A stretch of 29,982 nt of DNA from JAZQUM01 sp045631305 (GTDB lineage: Bacteria; Bacillota; Clostridia; Oscillospirales; Oscillospiraceae): assembly GCA_045631305.1 (NCBI GenBank), contig JAZQUM010000052.1, forward strand, positions 1 to 29,982, written 5' to 3'. Below, piece by piece: positions 7,788 to 15,159 of the stretch. Numbering within the stretch: the stretch's first letter is position 1; the number at the start of each line of letters is the position of its first letter. The translations under genes were made by a program, and so were the position numbers. The notes under the pieces were generated by a model, which worked only from the letters and a program-made list of their open reading frames with translations, made no database searches and had not been told where the DNA came from.

Positions 7788-8390
7788 TCAGCCCTCCCTT
7801 CCTGTATAGTTAGACGTTTGGTGTTGAAAAAAGTTCCCTTGTAGCAAGATCTCCCGCAATTTTTCCCGCCCGCGGCTGATGCGCGAGCGCACTGTTCCCA
7901 CAGAAATGCCCAGAGTTTGCGCAATCTCTTCGTAACTCATCTCCCGCATTTCCCGCAGCACCAGCACTTCGCGGTGCTCATCCGAAAGGGTCAGCAATGC
8001 TTGCTGCACCGCTTCGATCCGCTCCTGCCGCTCCAGTTTTTCCTGCGGCAGTTCTTCTTCCGACTCTATCTGGCAGCCGCCTTCTTCCGCGCTTTCCACG
8101 GAAATTTCCTGTGCACTATGCTTTTTCTTCCTTAAAAGGTCAAGACTTGCGTTGGTAGCAAGGCGGATAAGCCATGTGGAAAAGGACGCGTCCCCGCGGA
8201 ACTTGGAAAGGCCGCGCCATGCCGAAAGGAACGCTTCCTGTGCTGCATCCATAGCGTCCTCTTCGTTACGGCAAATACGCCAGCACACGGCATACACCGC
8301 TTTTTGATGCAGTTTTACCAGCTCTTCAAAAGCCGCTTCATCGCCCTTTTGGGCGCGGCGCAGCAATTTTTTATCATCCAAGGTTCTCAC
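7788..8390 (-). CDS. ECF-type RNA polymerase sigma factor
   Basis: Alternative sigma-70 family factor, 200 residues, group IV (ECF). Region 2 spans about residues 24-92 (AVCWRICRNEEDAMDAAQEA, then FSTWLIRLATNASLDLLRKK) and region 4 about 130-185 (LSDEHREVLVLREM, then YEEIAQTLGISVGTVRSRIS, the helix-turn-helix). The linker between is acidic (about 95-120). Start is taken as GTG 8390, whose bases overlap the dusB stop (GTGA), implying translational coupling; TTG 8381 is an alternative. It is followed by its anti-sigma gene. I could not identify an own-type promoter with confidence. Confidence 0.92.
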   Translation of the reverse strand: MRTLDDKKLLRRAQKGDEAAFEELVKLHQKAVYAVCWRICRNEEDAMDAAQEAFLSAWRGLSKFRGDASFSTWLIRLATNASLDLLRKKKHSAQEISVESAEEGGCQIESEEELPQEKLERQERIEAVQQALLTLSDEHREVLVLREMREMSYEEIAQTLGISVGTVRSRISRGREKLREILLQGNFFQHQTSNYTGREG

Positions 8391-9358
8391 CTCAAATCGC
8401 GTTTGATTCCCCGGGTTATGCGCTCCAGATCTTCCATGGTGTTCATGGCCACGATTTCACGCTTATAGTAAGAGGCATGACTCACTCCCTTTAAGTACCA
8501 CGCGTAATGCTTGCGAGCCTCCAGAATGGCGATGTGTTCGCCCTTGTCCTTCGCTGCAAGGCGGATCTGCCGCACCGCCATGTCGCAGCGCGTTTCAAGG
8601 TCGGGCATAGGAGGTACCGCTTCCCCCGCAAGATGGGCATTGGCACGGGCAAACAGCCAGGGGTTGCCGAAAGAACCGCGGCCAATCATCACAAGGTCAG
8701 CCCCTGTAAAATGCAGAAGACGCGCGGCATCTTCGGGTTCAAAAACATCGCCATTGGCGATGACAGGGATCTTCACCGCTTCTTTTACCTCACGGCAGGT
8801 GATGTGATCTGCAGTGCCTTCATACATCTGCGCGCGGGTGCGGCCGTGCACGGCTACCGCTGCAGCGCCTGCCTGCTCTGCAATTTTGGCAAGCTCCACC
8901 GCATTGATATTGCCTTTATCCCAGCCACGGCGCATTTTCACCATCACGGGAATGGGAGAGGCCTTTACCACTGCTTCAATAATACGCCCCGCCTTGTCCA
9001 GATCTTTCATCAAGGCGCTGCCGTCCCCGTTATTCACCACTTTACCCACGGGGCAGCCCATATTAATATCCAGCAGATCAGCACCCGAAATCTCTGCCGC
9101 CATAACGGCAGCTTCCGCCATACAGCTTTCGTCGCTGCCGAAGATCTGCGCTGCCACGGGATGCTCATCATGGGCAATCTTCAAAAGCTGGCGACTCTTT
9201 TTATCCTGATAGCAAAGAGCCTTGGCGCTGACCATTTCCGTATAGGTCAAGGCTGCACCCTGCTCACGGCACACAGTGCGAAAAGCCAAATCCGTCACCC
9301 CGGCCATGGGAGCCAGTGCCAGCAGCCCTTCAATTTTCACATTTCCGATCATAACCAT
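8387..9358 (-). CDS. dusB: tRNA-dihydrouridine synthase
   Basis: FMN enzyme that reduces uridine to dihydrouridine in tRNA. 323 residues with the family landmarks: LAPMAGVTDLAFR near the N terminus, INMGCPVGKVVNNGDGSALM with the catalytic Cys102, MVKMRRGW, HGRTRAQMYEG, VIANGDV and MIGRGSFGNPW (FMN phosphate site), then the C-terminal helical domain. ATG 9358 has AAGGAG suitably upstream; Met3 is a weaker alternative. A terminator lies upstream (9419-9456), so a separate promoter is expected in 9380-9425; TATACT (9406-9401) is a possible -10 but I see no good -35. The 3' end overlaps the ECF sigma gene. Confidence 0.95.
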   Translation of the reverse strand: MVMIGNVKIEGLLALAPMAGVTDLAFRTVCREQGAALTYTEMVSAKALCYQDKKSRQLLKIAHDEHPVAAQIFGSDESCMAEAAVMAAEISGADLLDINMGCPVGKVVNNGDGSALMKDLDKAGRIIEAVVKASPIPVMVKMRRGWDKGNINAVELAKIAEQAGAAAVAVHGRTRAQMYEGTADHITCREVKEAVKIPVIANGDVFEPEDAARLLHFTGADLVMIGRGSFGNPWLFARANAHLAGEAVPPMPDLETRCDMAVRQIRLAAKDKGEHIAILEARKHYAWYLKGVSHASYYKREIVAMNTMEDLERITRGIKRDLR

Positions 9359-9418
9359 AACAGCGATCTCCTTTACGGGAAATTACATTTCTAACTTATA
9401 AGTATATCACATCTTCCT

Positions 9419-9456
9419 AAAAAAATCGACCCTGCGCAGCAAAACCGCGCAGGGTC
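9419..9456 (-). terminator. Intrinsic terminator of the small tail-anchored gene
   Basis: Minus strand: GACCCTGCGC / GCGCAGGGTC, perfect 10-bp stem (9456-9447 with 9437-9428), followed by GATTTTTTT. Confidence 0.88.
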
Positions 9457-9481
9457 AAACTCTTTCAGAGAGGGAATGCTT

Positions 9482-9751
9482 TTAAAAAAGAAGCGATAGT
9501 GCCCAAACCAGGCTGATGCCTCCCGCCCCCAGAAGAAGGGATAGCAGGGAAATTTTCTTCCCCGCCCTTTTGGGACTTGGCTTTGTACCACCCAAATAAC
9601 TCTTTACCACAGAGCGGGCCTCATCCACGATCTCACGCTCACTGACACCGGGAGAAAACGCGTCATTTTTTACAATAAAAATTGCCTGTTCAAAAAAATT
9701 CGGCTCCGGGGAATCGATCACTACCACGCGCCGCGACATACCTTTGACCAC
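9482..9751 (-). CDS. Small conserved-looking protein with C-terminal membrane anchor
   Basis: I do not recognise the family. 89 residues: a soluble N-terminal part (RRVVVIDSPEPNFFEQAIFI, then EREIVDEARSVVKSYLG) and a single hydrophobic helix at the very C terminus (about 67-88), so it is probably tail-anchored. Start GTG 9751 has AAAGGAG (9767-9761) nine bases upstream; ATG 9739 lacks such a site. It follows spoIIE by 63 bases and is closed by its own strong terminator, which supports it being a real gene. A sporulation or membrane role is a guess from the neighbour only. Confidence 0.65.
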   Translation of the reverse strand: MVKGMSRRVVVIDSPEPNFFEQAIFIVKNDAFSPGVSEREIVDEARSVVKSYLGGTKPSPKRAGKKISLLSLLLGAGGISLVWALSLLF

Positions 9752-9814
9752 TTTGATCCGCTCCTTTCGTTCACTGATAAAGAGTATTTCCGGAAAGAAA
9801 AGGAATATACCTTT

Positions 9815-11848
9815 TTACACCGCTTTCACGTCCTTTTTATCAGCTTTCAGCCTTGCTGCAATCACAGTTCGGTCATCTTCGCCTTTGGCACGCTGTGTAG
9901 CCTCCCGCAAAATGCACTCAGCTAAATCTTCCGGGTCTTCCCCTTGCCAACCTGCCAGTAAGTTCTGCAGCCATTCATCGCAGAACATATCTGCCACCCC
10001 GTCAGAAATCACAACCACATAGTCTCCCTCTTCCAAAGAGGTGCGCAGCACATCAGGCGGACAATCTCCGTTTTGCAATCCCGCAGGAAGACATGTTCCC
10101 GTTATGCGGCGGATATCGATGCCCCGCTTGATATAAGACGGCGCTGCGCCAAATTTGTAAAAGGCCATCTCCCCCGTTCGCGGATTAGTCTCCACCAAAT
10201 CCACTGTGGCAAAGGCACCCCCTTGATTCCCTTTTAGCGCAAATGCTTCATTTAATGTGCGAAGCGCCGTGGAAACATCAATGCCTGAACGCAGGAAGTG
10301 CCGCAGCAGTCTTACCGCCAGCGCCGATTCCCGCCGTGCTGACTCTCCCGTTCCGGCACCGTCACTAAGCAGAAGATAGGTTGTCCCATTTTCCAAAGAA
10401 AAAACTTCTGCTGTATCCCCGCTGACACTCTCCCCCTTTTTGGGTGCAAGAGCTACTGCAGAAAGCATGCACTTCTCTTCCATAGCACTTGCCGCCACAG
10501 CGCTGCGCCCCACGCTCACTGCCGTGGTGCGGAAAAGTTCGGAGATCTGGGCGTATTGGCGGCGCAAATGCTTCTGCGATTCTGCCAGTCGGCGGCGGTA
10601 TCCCGTGCGCACAAGATATGCCGAGAGTTCTGTGTTGATAGATGCAAGCAGGTCCCCAAAATGAATACATCTGCTGGAAAAATGGATGGGGAAATCCCTC
10701 CCTTGCGCGCGTCCGCGCTCCAAAAGCACAGGCGTTGCATCGTTAAAAGCATTAAAGGTGGATATGTAGTCTTCTTTCCAACAAAGTGAGCAAAGGGTGC
10801 ACCCACGGCAAACCGATTCTGCCGAGCGGTCAAAAATCACAGCAGGGTCTTCCTCCTCGCCGCTTCTGTCTGAAAGCATATCGTACACTTCCCGAAAGGC
10901 AGCAGAAAGATCTGTAAGCTGCTGGCGAAGCTTATCGCCTGCAGTTTCCTGGGCTTGCATCCGCTTTCCTTTTGCTTCTTTTCGGGGCAGGCATAAAAAG
11001 ATTCCTAACGTCAGCAGCACTTCTACCAAAAGCCCTCCTGACGCTTCACCGCCATAAGGCAAAACCAAACATGCGGCAAAAACAAAGGCCACAGCGGATA
11101 TGACCCCGCGGGTTTGCCTTGCCAGGAAAGATGCTTCAAGCCCAAAAAGAGTAAAGAGCGCCGTTGCCACAAGATTTGTGCCTCCTGAAGCTGCATCCAT
11201 CAGCGCTCCTGCAGCAAAACCTGTTGCCGCACCAAAGCCCGGTTCGCGCCCCAGCGCGCAATACAATACCAGTACCCCCAATGCCAATCGGGCAAGCGAA
11301 AATGTACCCAGCACGGTAATATCTGCAACACAAAGGATCATGCTTGTCGCTGTAAAAAATCGCCCAATCTGTGCCAGACTGCAGTTGCCGCCTTGCAAAA
11401 ACTCTGCATACAGCCCACAGCTGATCCCCGCAAGCACCACCGCAGATAAGCAAAGCAGCACATCTTTTCCTGTAGGATCTCCCGCAAAAAGATAGACAAA
11501 CTCCACCGCCGCCATAAGACCTGCAGCAAGAAGGCCGCGACTGAGACGCTTTTTATAAAAAGACACATCATAAAAGGCCATGGAAGCAGAAAAAATCAAA
11601 ATTACCGACGCCACAAAACGGATGCGCTGCGGAAAATCCATAAAAAGCAAACTGCCGGCAATCGCACCGCATGCAGCAAAAAGCCCGTCAAATCTTGCCC
11701 CTGCGGCAGCTGCAAAACCCAGTGCAAAAGGTGCGCGCCCACCAAAAACCGCAGCGCAGGATAGAATCGCACCACCCATAAATCGCACACCGTAGTGTGT
11801 CAAAGCTGCCAGGATTTTCCTGCCTTTTTCATTTGTCCATCGTTTCAC
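9815..11848 (-). CDS. spoIIE: Stage II sporulation protein E (membrane PP2C phosphatase)
   Basis: Ser/Thr phosphatase that dephosphorylates SpoIIAA to activate sigma-F in the forespore and helps place the polar septum. 677 residues versus 827 in B. subtilis. A hydrophobic N-terminal half with many membrane helices (about 20-290) is followed by a cytoplasmic regulatory part with a Cys cluster CRGCTLCSLCW (347-357). The C-terminal PP2C domain (about 460-670) has LLLSDGAGTGESARRESAL (metal Asp), FYKFGAAPSYI and VVVISDGVADMF. The usual SDGMG is SDGAG here. Start is GTG 11848 with AGGGGGG upstream. It follows the ribF terminator, so it needs its own promoter in 11856-11921; I see no convincing Spo0A box. 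It marks the organism as a spore former. Confidence 0.95.
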   Translation of the reverse strand: MKRWTNEKGRKILAALTHYGVRFMGGAILSCAAVFGGRAPFALGFAAAAGARFDGLFAACGAIAGSLLFMDFPQRIRFVASVILIFSASMAFYDVSFYKKRLSRGLLAAGLMAAVEFVYLFAGDPTGKDVLLCLSAVVLAGISCGLYAEFLQGGNCSLAQIGRFFTATSMILCVADITVLGTFSLARLALGVLVLYCALGREPGFGAATGFAAGALMDAASGGTNLVATALFTLFGLEASFLARQTRGVISAVAFVFAACLVLPYGGEASGGLLVEVLLTLGIFLCLPRKEAKGKRMQAQETAGDKLRQQLTDLSAAFREVYDMLSDRSGEEEDPAVIFDRSAESVCRGCTLCSLCWKEDYISTFNAFNDATPVLLERGRAQGRDFPIHFSSRCIHFGDLLASINTELSAYLVRTGYRRRLAESQKHLRRQYAQISELFRTTAVSVGRSAVAASAMEEKCMLSAVALAPKKGESVSGDTAEVFSLENGTTYLLLSDGAGTGESARRESALAVRLLRHFLRSGIDVSTALRTLNEAFALKGNQGGAFATVDLVETNPRTGEMAFYKFGAAPSYIKRGIDIRRITGTCLPAGLQNGDCPPDVLRTSLEEGDYVVVISDGVADMFCDEWLQNLLAGWQGEDPEDLAECILREATQRAKGEDDRTVIAARLKADKKDVKAV

Positions 11849-11921
11849 GGCGTTCCCCCCTTTTCTGCCCGTATTCTATCTCTTCGCCGCCGCGAAATCC
11901 CACGAAAAGACAGTGGAAAAC

Positions 11922-11953
11922 AAAAAGAGGATGCGTGAATCCACGCATCCTCT
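11922..11953. terminator. Terminator at the end of the rimP-ribF operon
   Basis: Perfect 12-bp stem AGAGGATGCGTG (11926-11937) / CACGCATCCTCT (11942-11953) with a 4-base loop, A run on the left and T run on the right. On the minus strand it begins right after the ribF stop. Confidence 0.9.
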
Positions 11954-11956
11954 TTT

Positions 11957-12844
11957 TTATGCAAAATATTTTCGGACAGTTTCTTCGTCCTCACGGATCT
12001 GATTTCGAAGCTCTTCAAGAGAGGCAAATTTCTTCTCTTCCCGCACGCGGGCATAAAAGAAAACTTCTGCTTCAGCACCGTAAAGATCGCCGGAAAAATC
12101 CAACAGGAAGGGTTCCACCGTCACACGGTCACTTTCGCTCACCGTGGGGCGAACACCCACATTGGTAACACCAATGTATTCTTCCCCATTTACCCTGACC
12201 TTTGTGGCATACACACCGAAAGCCGGAATGGACACACCTTCGGGCACAGAAAGATTTATAGTGGGAACACCGATAGTGTGCCCAAGACCCTGGCCGTGAG
12301 TTACCACGCCCGTCAGCATGTGGGGGTGACCCAAGAAGGCTGCGGCCTTTTCCATTTCCCCCGCGGCAATCAAAGCGCGGATACGGGTGGAACTAACGCG
12401 CTCACCCTGCACTTCCACCTGCTCGATTACATCGCAGCCAAGGCCCATGTCGCCGCACTTCTGCTGCAGCTTTTCAGGCGTTCCCTCGCCGCGATAGCCA
12501 AAGCGATGGTCATCACCCACCACCAGATGGCACGCACCCAGGTGTTCTACCAGCAGGTCTTCCACAAATTTTTCCCAGGGCATGGTGCGCATAGCATCGT
12601 CAAAATGCGCGGTAATGACCTCGTCCACTCCGTAAAGGCTGCAAATCAGTTTGCAGCGGTCGTCGGTGGAGTTGATCAAGGGCACCTGCGCCCCTGTCAC
12701 AGCCCCGCGGGGCAGGCGGTCAAAGGTAAAGGCAGCTGAGCCAACGCCCAGTTCTTTCGCCCGCAGCACCGCCTGCTTCATCAATGCGCCGTGGCCCAGA
12801 TGAACACCATCAAAAAAGCCCAGCGCGATTACTCGTTTCTGCAT
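11957..12844 (-). CDS. ribF: Bifunctional riboflavin kinase / FMN adenylyltransferase
   Basis: Makes FMN and then FAD from riboflavin. 295 residues, slightly short for the family (about 305-315). N-terminal nucleotidyltransferase domain: GFFDGVHLGHGALM (9-22), DDHRFGYRGEGT and VSSTRIRALI. C-terminal flavokinase domain: THGQGLGHTIGVPTINL, FGVYATKVRVNG, GVTNVGVRPTV and the ending DEETVRKYF. The kinase motif reads GHTIGVPTINL where most members have GRTIGFPTANL. It starts three bases after truB and is the last gene of the operon, its stop lying next to the terminator. Placement after truB is standard in Firmicutes. Confidence 0.95.
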   Translation of the reverse strand: MQKRVIALGFFDGVHLGHGALMKQAVLRAKELGVGSAAFTFDRLPRGAVTGAQVPLINSTDDRCKLICSLYGVDEVITAHFDDAMRTMPWEKFVEDLLVEHLGACHLVVGDDHRFGYRGEGTPEKLQQKCGDMGLGCDVIEQVEVQGERVSSTRIRALIAAGEMEKAAAFLGHPHMLTGVVTHGQGLGHTIGVPTINLSVPEGVSIPAFGVYATKVRVNGEEYIGVTNVGVRPTVSESDRVTVEPFLLDFSGDLYGAEAEVFFYARVREEKKFASLEELRNQIREDEETVRKYFA

Positions 12845-12847
12845 AGA

Positions 12848-13711
12848 TTATGCTCCAAAAAAGTTTTTCACGGAAACCAAAATCCCCTTTTCCTGGCGGG
12901 AAAGGCAAAGGAACTCACCTGCGCAGCTATACACGCGATAGAGACCTTCGGTAAGATCGGTTTCAATAAAATTACCGTTGCGCACGCGACGCTCTGCCTC
13001 GGCGTTTGCCACGGTATAAGCAGGATAGGGGGCAAAATAGCTGTCTACACTCAGTAAAAGTGCCTCGCCTTTTTCCTGCACGTCCTCCAGTGTTACCGCC
13101 TGGGAGGCAGTAAAACCCGCTGCCATGGTGCGGCGAAGAGAACTCATGGCCGCACCGCAGCCAAGAGCTGCGCCAATATCGTGGCACAGGGTGCGGATGT
13201 AAGTGCCCTTGGAGCAGACCACACGGATGAGATACTCTTCAGGAGAGATCTCGGAGAGAATTTCCAACTCACGGATGGTGATCACACGGGCCTTGCGCTC
13301 CACTTCCACGCCCTTGCGGGCCAGCTCATAGAGCTTTTTGCCGCCGATCTTAATGGCGGAATACATGGGCGGAACCTGGGAGATCTCTCCCATAAAGCGG
13401 GGCAGCATGGCTTCCAGATCCGCGCGGCTCACTTTTACCTCGCTGCGCGTCAGCACTTCGCCGGAGGTATCCTCCGTGTTGGTGGTGATACCCAGACGCA
13501 ATCCTGCAATATATTCCTTATCGCCCTTTTCGGCAAATTCCACCGCCTTGGTGGCCTGACCCACAAAAACAGGCAGCACGCCTGTTGCCATGGGGTCTAG
13601 GGTACCTGCATGGCCGATCTTTTTTGTTTTCAAAATACCCCGCAGCTTGGCGCAGACGTCCATGCTGGTCCAGTCTGCAGGCTTATCAATGATAATAATA
13701 CCGTTTGCCAT
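12848..13711 (-). CDS. truB: tRNA pseudouridine(55) synthase
   Basis: Converts U55 of tRNA to pseudouridine in the T-loop. 287 residues. Starts with NGIIIIDKPADWTSMDVCAK, then KIGHAGTLDPMATGVLP with catalytic Asp39, YSAIKIGGKKLYELARKG (motif with the conserved Tyr), and CSKGTYIRTLCHDIG. A short C-terminal extension (about 245-287) has VRNGNFIETDL, a partial PUA-like tail. AGGAG precedes ATG 13711. It lies 18 bases after nrnA and three bases before ribF. Confidence 0.96.
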   Translation of the reverse strand: MANGIIIIDKPADWTSMDVCAKLRGILKTKKIGHAGTLDPMATGVLPVFVGQATKAVEFAEKGDKEYIAGLRLGITTNTEDTSGEVLTRSEVKVSRADLEAMLPRFMGEISQVPPMYSAIKIGGKKLYELARKGVEVERKARVITIRELEILSEISPEEYLIRVVCSKGTYIRTLCHDIGAALGCGAAMSSLRRTMAAGFTASQAVTLEDVQEKGEALLLSVDSYFAPYPAYTVANAEAERRVRNGNFIETDLTEGLYRVYSCAGEFLCLSRQEKGILVSVKNFFGA

Positions 13712-13729
13712 AACGGCGCTCCTGTTCTT

Positions 13730-14683
13730 TCAGCGCGCAAATTCACCGCCCAGGGCAGCAATGGCGCCGAGGATCTTTGCCCGTGCCTCTTCCATATCGC
13801 ACTCCACCGTGCAGCCTGCGGCTCTTGCGTGGCCGCCGCCGCCCAGCATGGCACAGGCATCGCTTGCATTGATGCGGCCGCCGGTGCGGAGAGAGATCTT
13901 GCTCTTGCCGGGCGCCAGTTCGCGGATGGTAACGCCGCAGTCGGTGCCTTCCACAAGAGCGGCAAGGGAAGAAAGCTCTTCCACATCCGCCTGGGTAGCC
14001 TGCAGAGATTCCACCATGGAAAGAGGAATTTCCATCACCACGATGCGGTCGTTATCGTAAAGGCGCATATTGGCTGCCATCTGCGCTTCCATAGCAAGGC
14101 GATTCTTGCTCTTGGTACGGAAAAGAGCTTTATTCACAGCGGTTGCGTTGAAACCCGTATCCATCAGCTCTGCCGCCACACGGTGAGTGTTGGCAGTAGT
14201 GTTGGAATAGATAAAGCAGCCCGTATCGGTAGAAATGGCCACATACAACGGCAGCGCGATCTCCACGGTGATCTCCGTCATCTCACGCAGCACTTCATAC
14301 ATGATCTCACCTGCGGCAGCCGCAGTGGGCACCACCAGATTTTCCTTGGCATAGAAGGAATTGGAGGGGTGGTGGTCAATGGAAAGGTCGATCTTCCCAT
14401 CAAAATGCTGCGCATTTTCAGGCAGCATGCCCAGGGTGGCAATATCCACTGCCACCACATAGTTATAAGCGAAATCCTCTTCTGCCCAGTAAGGCGCAGC
14501 ATAGGATTCATAAGTTTTGGTAATGCCGGGGTTGGGATAGAGATATGCGGTCTTGCCCAGCTTGCGCAGCGCAGCACAAAGAGCTGCGGCGCAGCCAACG
14601 GTATCACCGTCAGGGCGCACATGGGTCAAAATCAGCACGCGGTCCATCTCCAGAAGGCACGCGGCAGCTTCACGATATGTCAT
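13730..14683 (-). CDS. nrnA: DHH-family nanoRNase / pAp phosphatase
   Basis: Mn2+-dependent phosphoesterase that degrades short RNAs and dephosphorylates pAp. 317 residues. DHH domain: LTHVRPDGDTVG (20-30), VVAVDIATLG with Asp80, SIDHHPSN with Asp103-His104-His105, and YVAISTDTGCF. The C-terminal DHHA1 domain carries SKISLRTGG and GGGGHARAAG (substrate-binding). AAGGAG precedes ATG 14683. It sits between rbfA (9 bases) and truB, a usual position in Clostridia and Bacilli. Confidence 0.93.
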   Translation of the reverse strand: MTYREAAACLLEMDRVLILTHVRPDGDTVGCAAALCAALRKLGKTAYLYPNPGITKTYESYAAPYWAEEDFAYNYVVAVDIATLGMLPENAQHFDGKIDLSIDHHPSNSFYAKENLVVPTAAAAGEIMYEVLREMTEITVEIALPLYVAISTDTGCFIYSNTTANTHRVAAELMDTGFNATAVNKALFRTKSKNRLAMEAQMAANMRLYDNDRIVVMEIPLSMVESLQATQADVEELSSLAALVEGTDCGVTIRELAPGKSKISLRTGGRINASDACAMLGGGGHARAAGCTVECDMEEARAKILGAIAALGGEFAR

Positions 14684-14692
14684 ACGCGCTCC

Positions 14693-15076
14693 TTACAGAT
14701 CATCATCCAGGATGATGTCGGCATTGGCGGGGTTTGCGGGCTTCACATTGCTCAGCACTTCCAGAATGTGGGCGCCGTAAGCAATGGAATCGTCTGCCAC
14801 AAAGTGGAGTTCGGGAGTGGCCCGCAGACGCAGATTGTGGCCCAGTTCGCGGCGCAGGTAGCCTGCGGCAGACTTGAGGCCCTTCATCATTTCCTTTTCG
14901 GTATCTTTGTTCAGAGCGCTGACGAAGATTTTGGCAACGCTGAGGTCGCTGGCGGTATCCACGCGGATCACGCTGACCATACTGTCGCTGACACGGGGAT
15001 CCTTTACGGTGCGCAGCAGATTTGCCATCTCGCGCTGGATCTCTTCGTTGATTCGGCCCATACGGTTACTTGCCAT
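14693..15076 (-). CDS. rbfA: Ribosome-binding factor A
   Basis: 30S maturation factor with a KH-like fold that helps process the 16S 5' end. 127 residues, normal length. Recognised from the opening NRMGRINEEIQREMANLL, the middle LSVAKIFVSALNKD and the end of the fold GYLRRELGHNLRLRATPEL. The acidic tail ANADIILDDDL is loosely conserved in the family. AAAGGAG precedes ATG 15076. It follows infB after an 83-base gap that holds a strong hairpin. Confidence 0.95.
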   Translation of the reverse strand: MASNRMGRINEEIQREMANLLRTVKDPRVSDSMVSVIRVDTASDLSVAKIFVSALNKDTEKEMMKGLKSAAGYLRRELGHNLRLRATPELHFVADDSIAYGAHILEVLSNVKPANPANADIILDDDL

Positions 15077-15116
15077 AACAGAATCTCCTTTCGGGAGCTA
15101 ATACTCTTAGTATGAA

Positions 15117-15148
15117 CAGGAGGGCGAAATGCAACTCTCGCCCTCCTG
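15117..15148 (-). other. Strong hairpin between infB and rbfA
   Basis: CAGGAGGGCGA (15117-15127) pairs perfectly with TCGCCCTCCTG (15138-15148), an 11-bp stem. No T run follows on the minus strand (TTCATACT), so it is more likely a processing or mRNA-stability element, or a weak attenuator, than a full terminator. Confidence 0.55.
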
Positions 15149-15159
15149 CTGAAATTACA

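Noticed and set aside
9799..9816. Terminator after spoIIE (AAAAGG/CCTTTT)
   Set aside because: Only a 6-bp AT-rich stem with no clear T run after it; it overlaps the stop codon.
11856..11921. Spo0A box or sporulation promoter in front of spoIIE
   Set aside because: No TGTCGAA-type site and no convincing -35/-10 pair could be found by eye.
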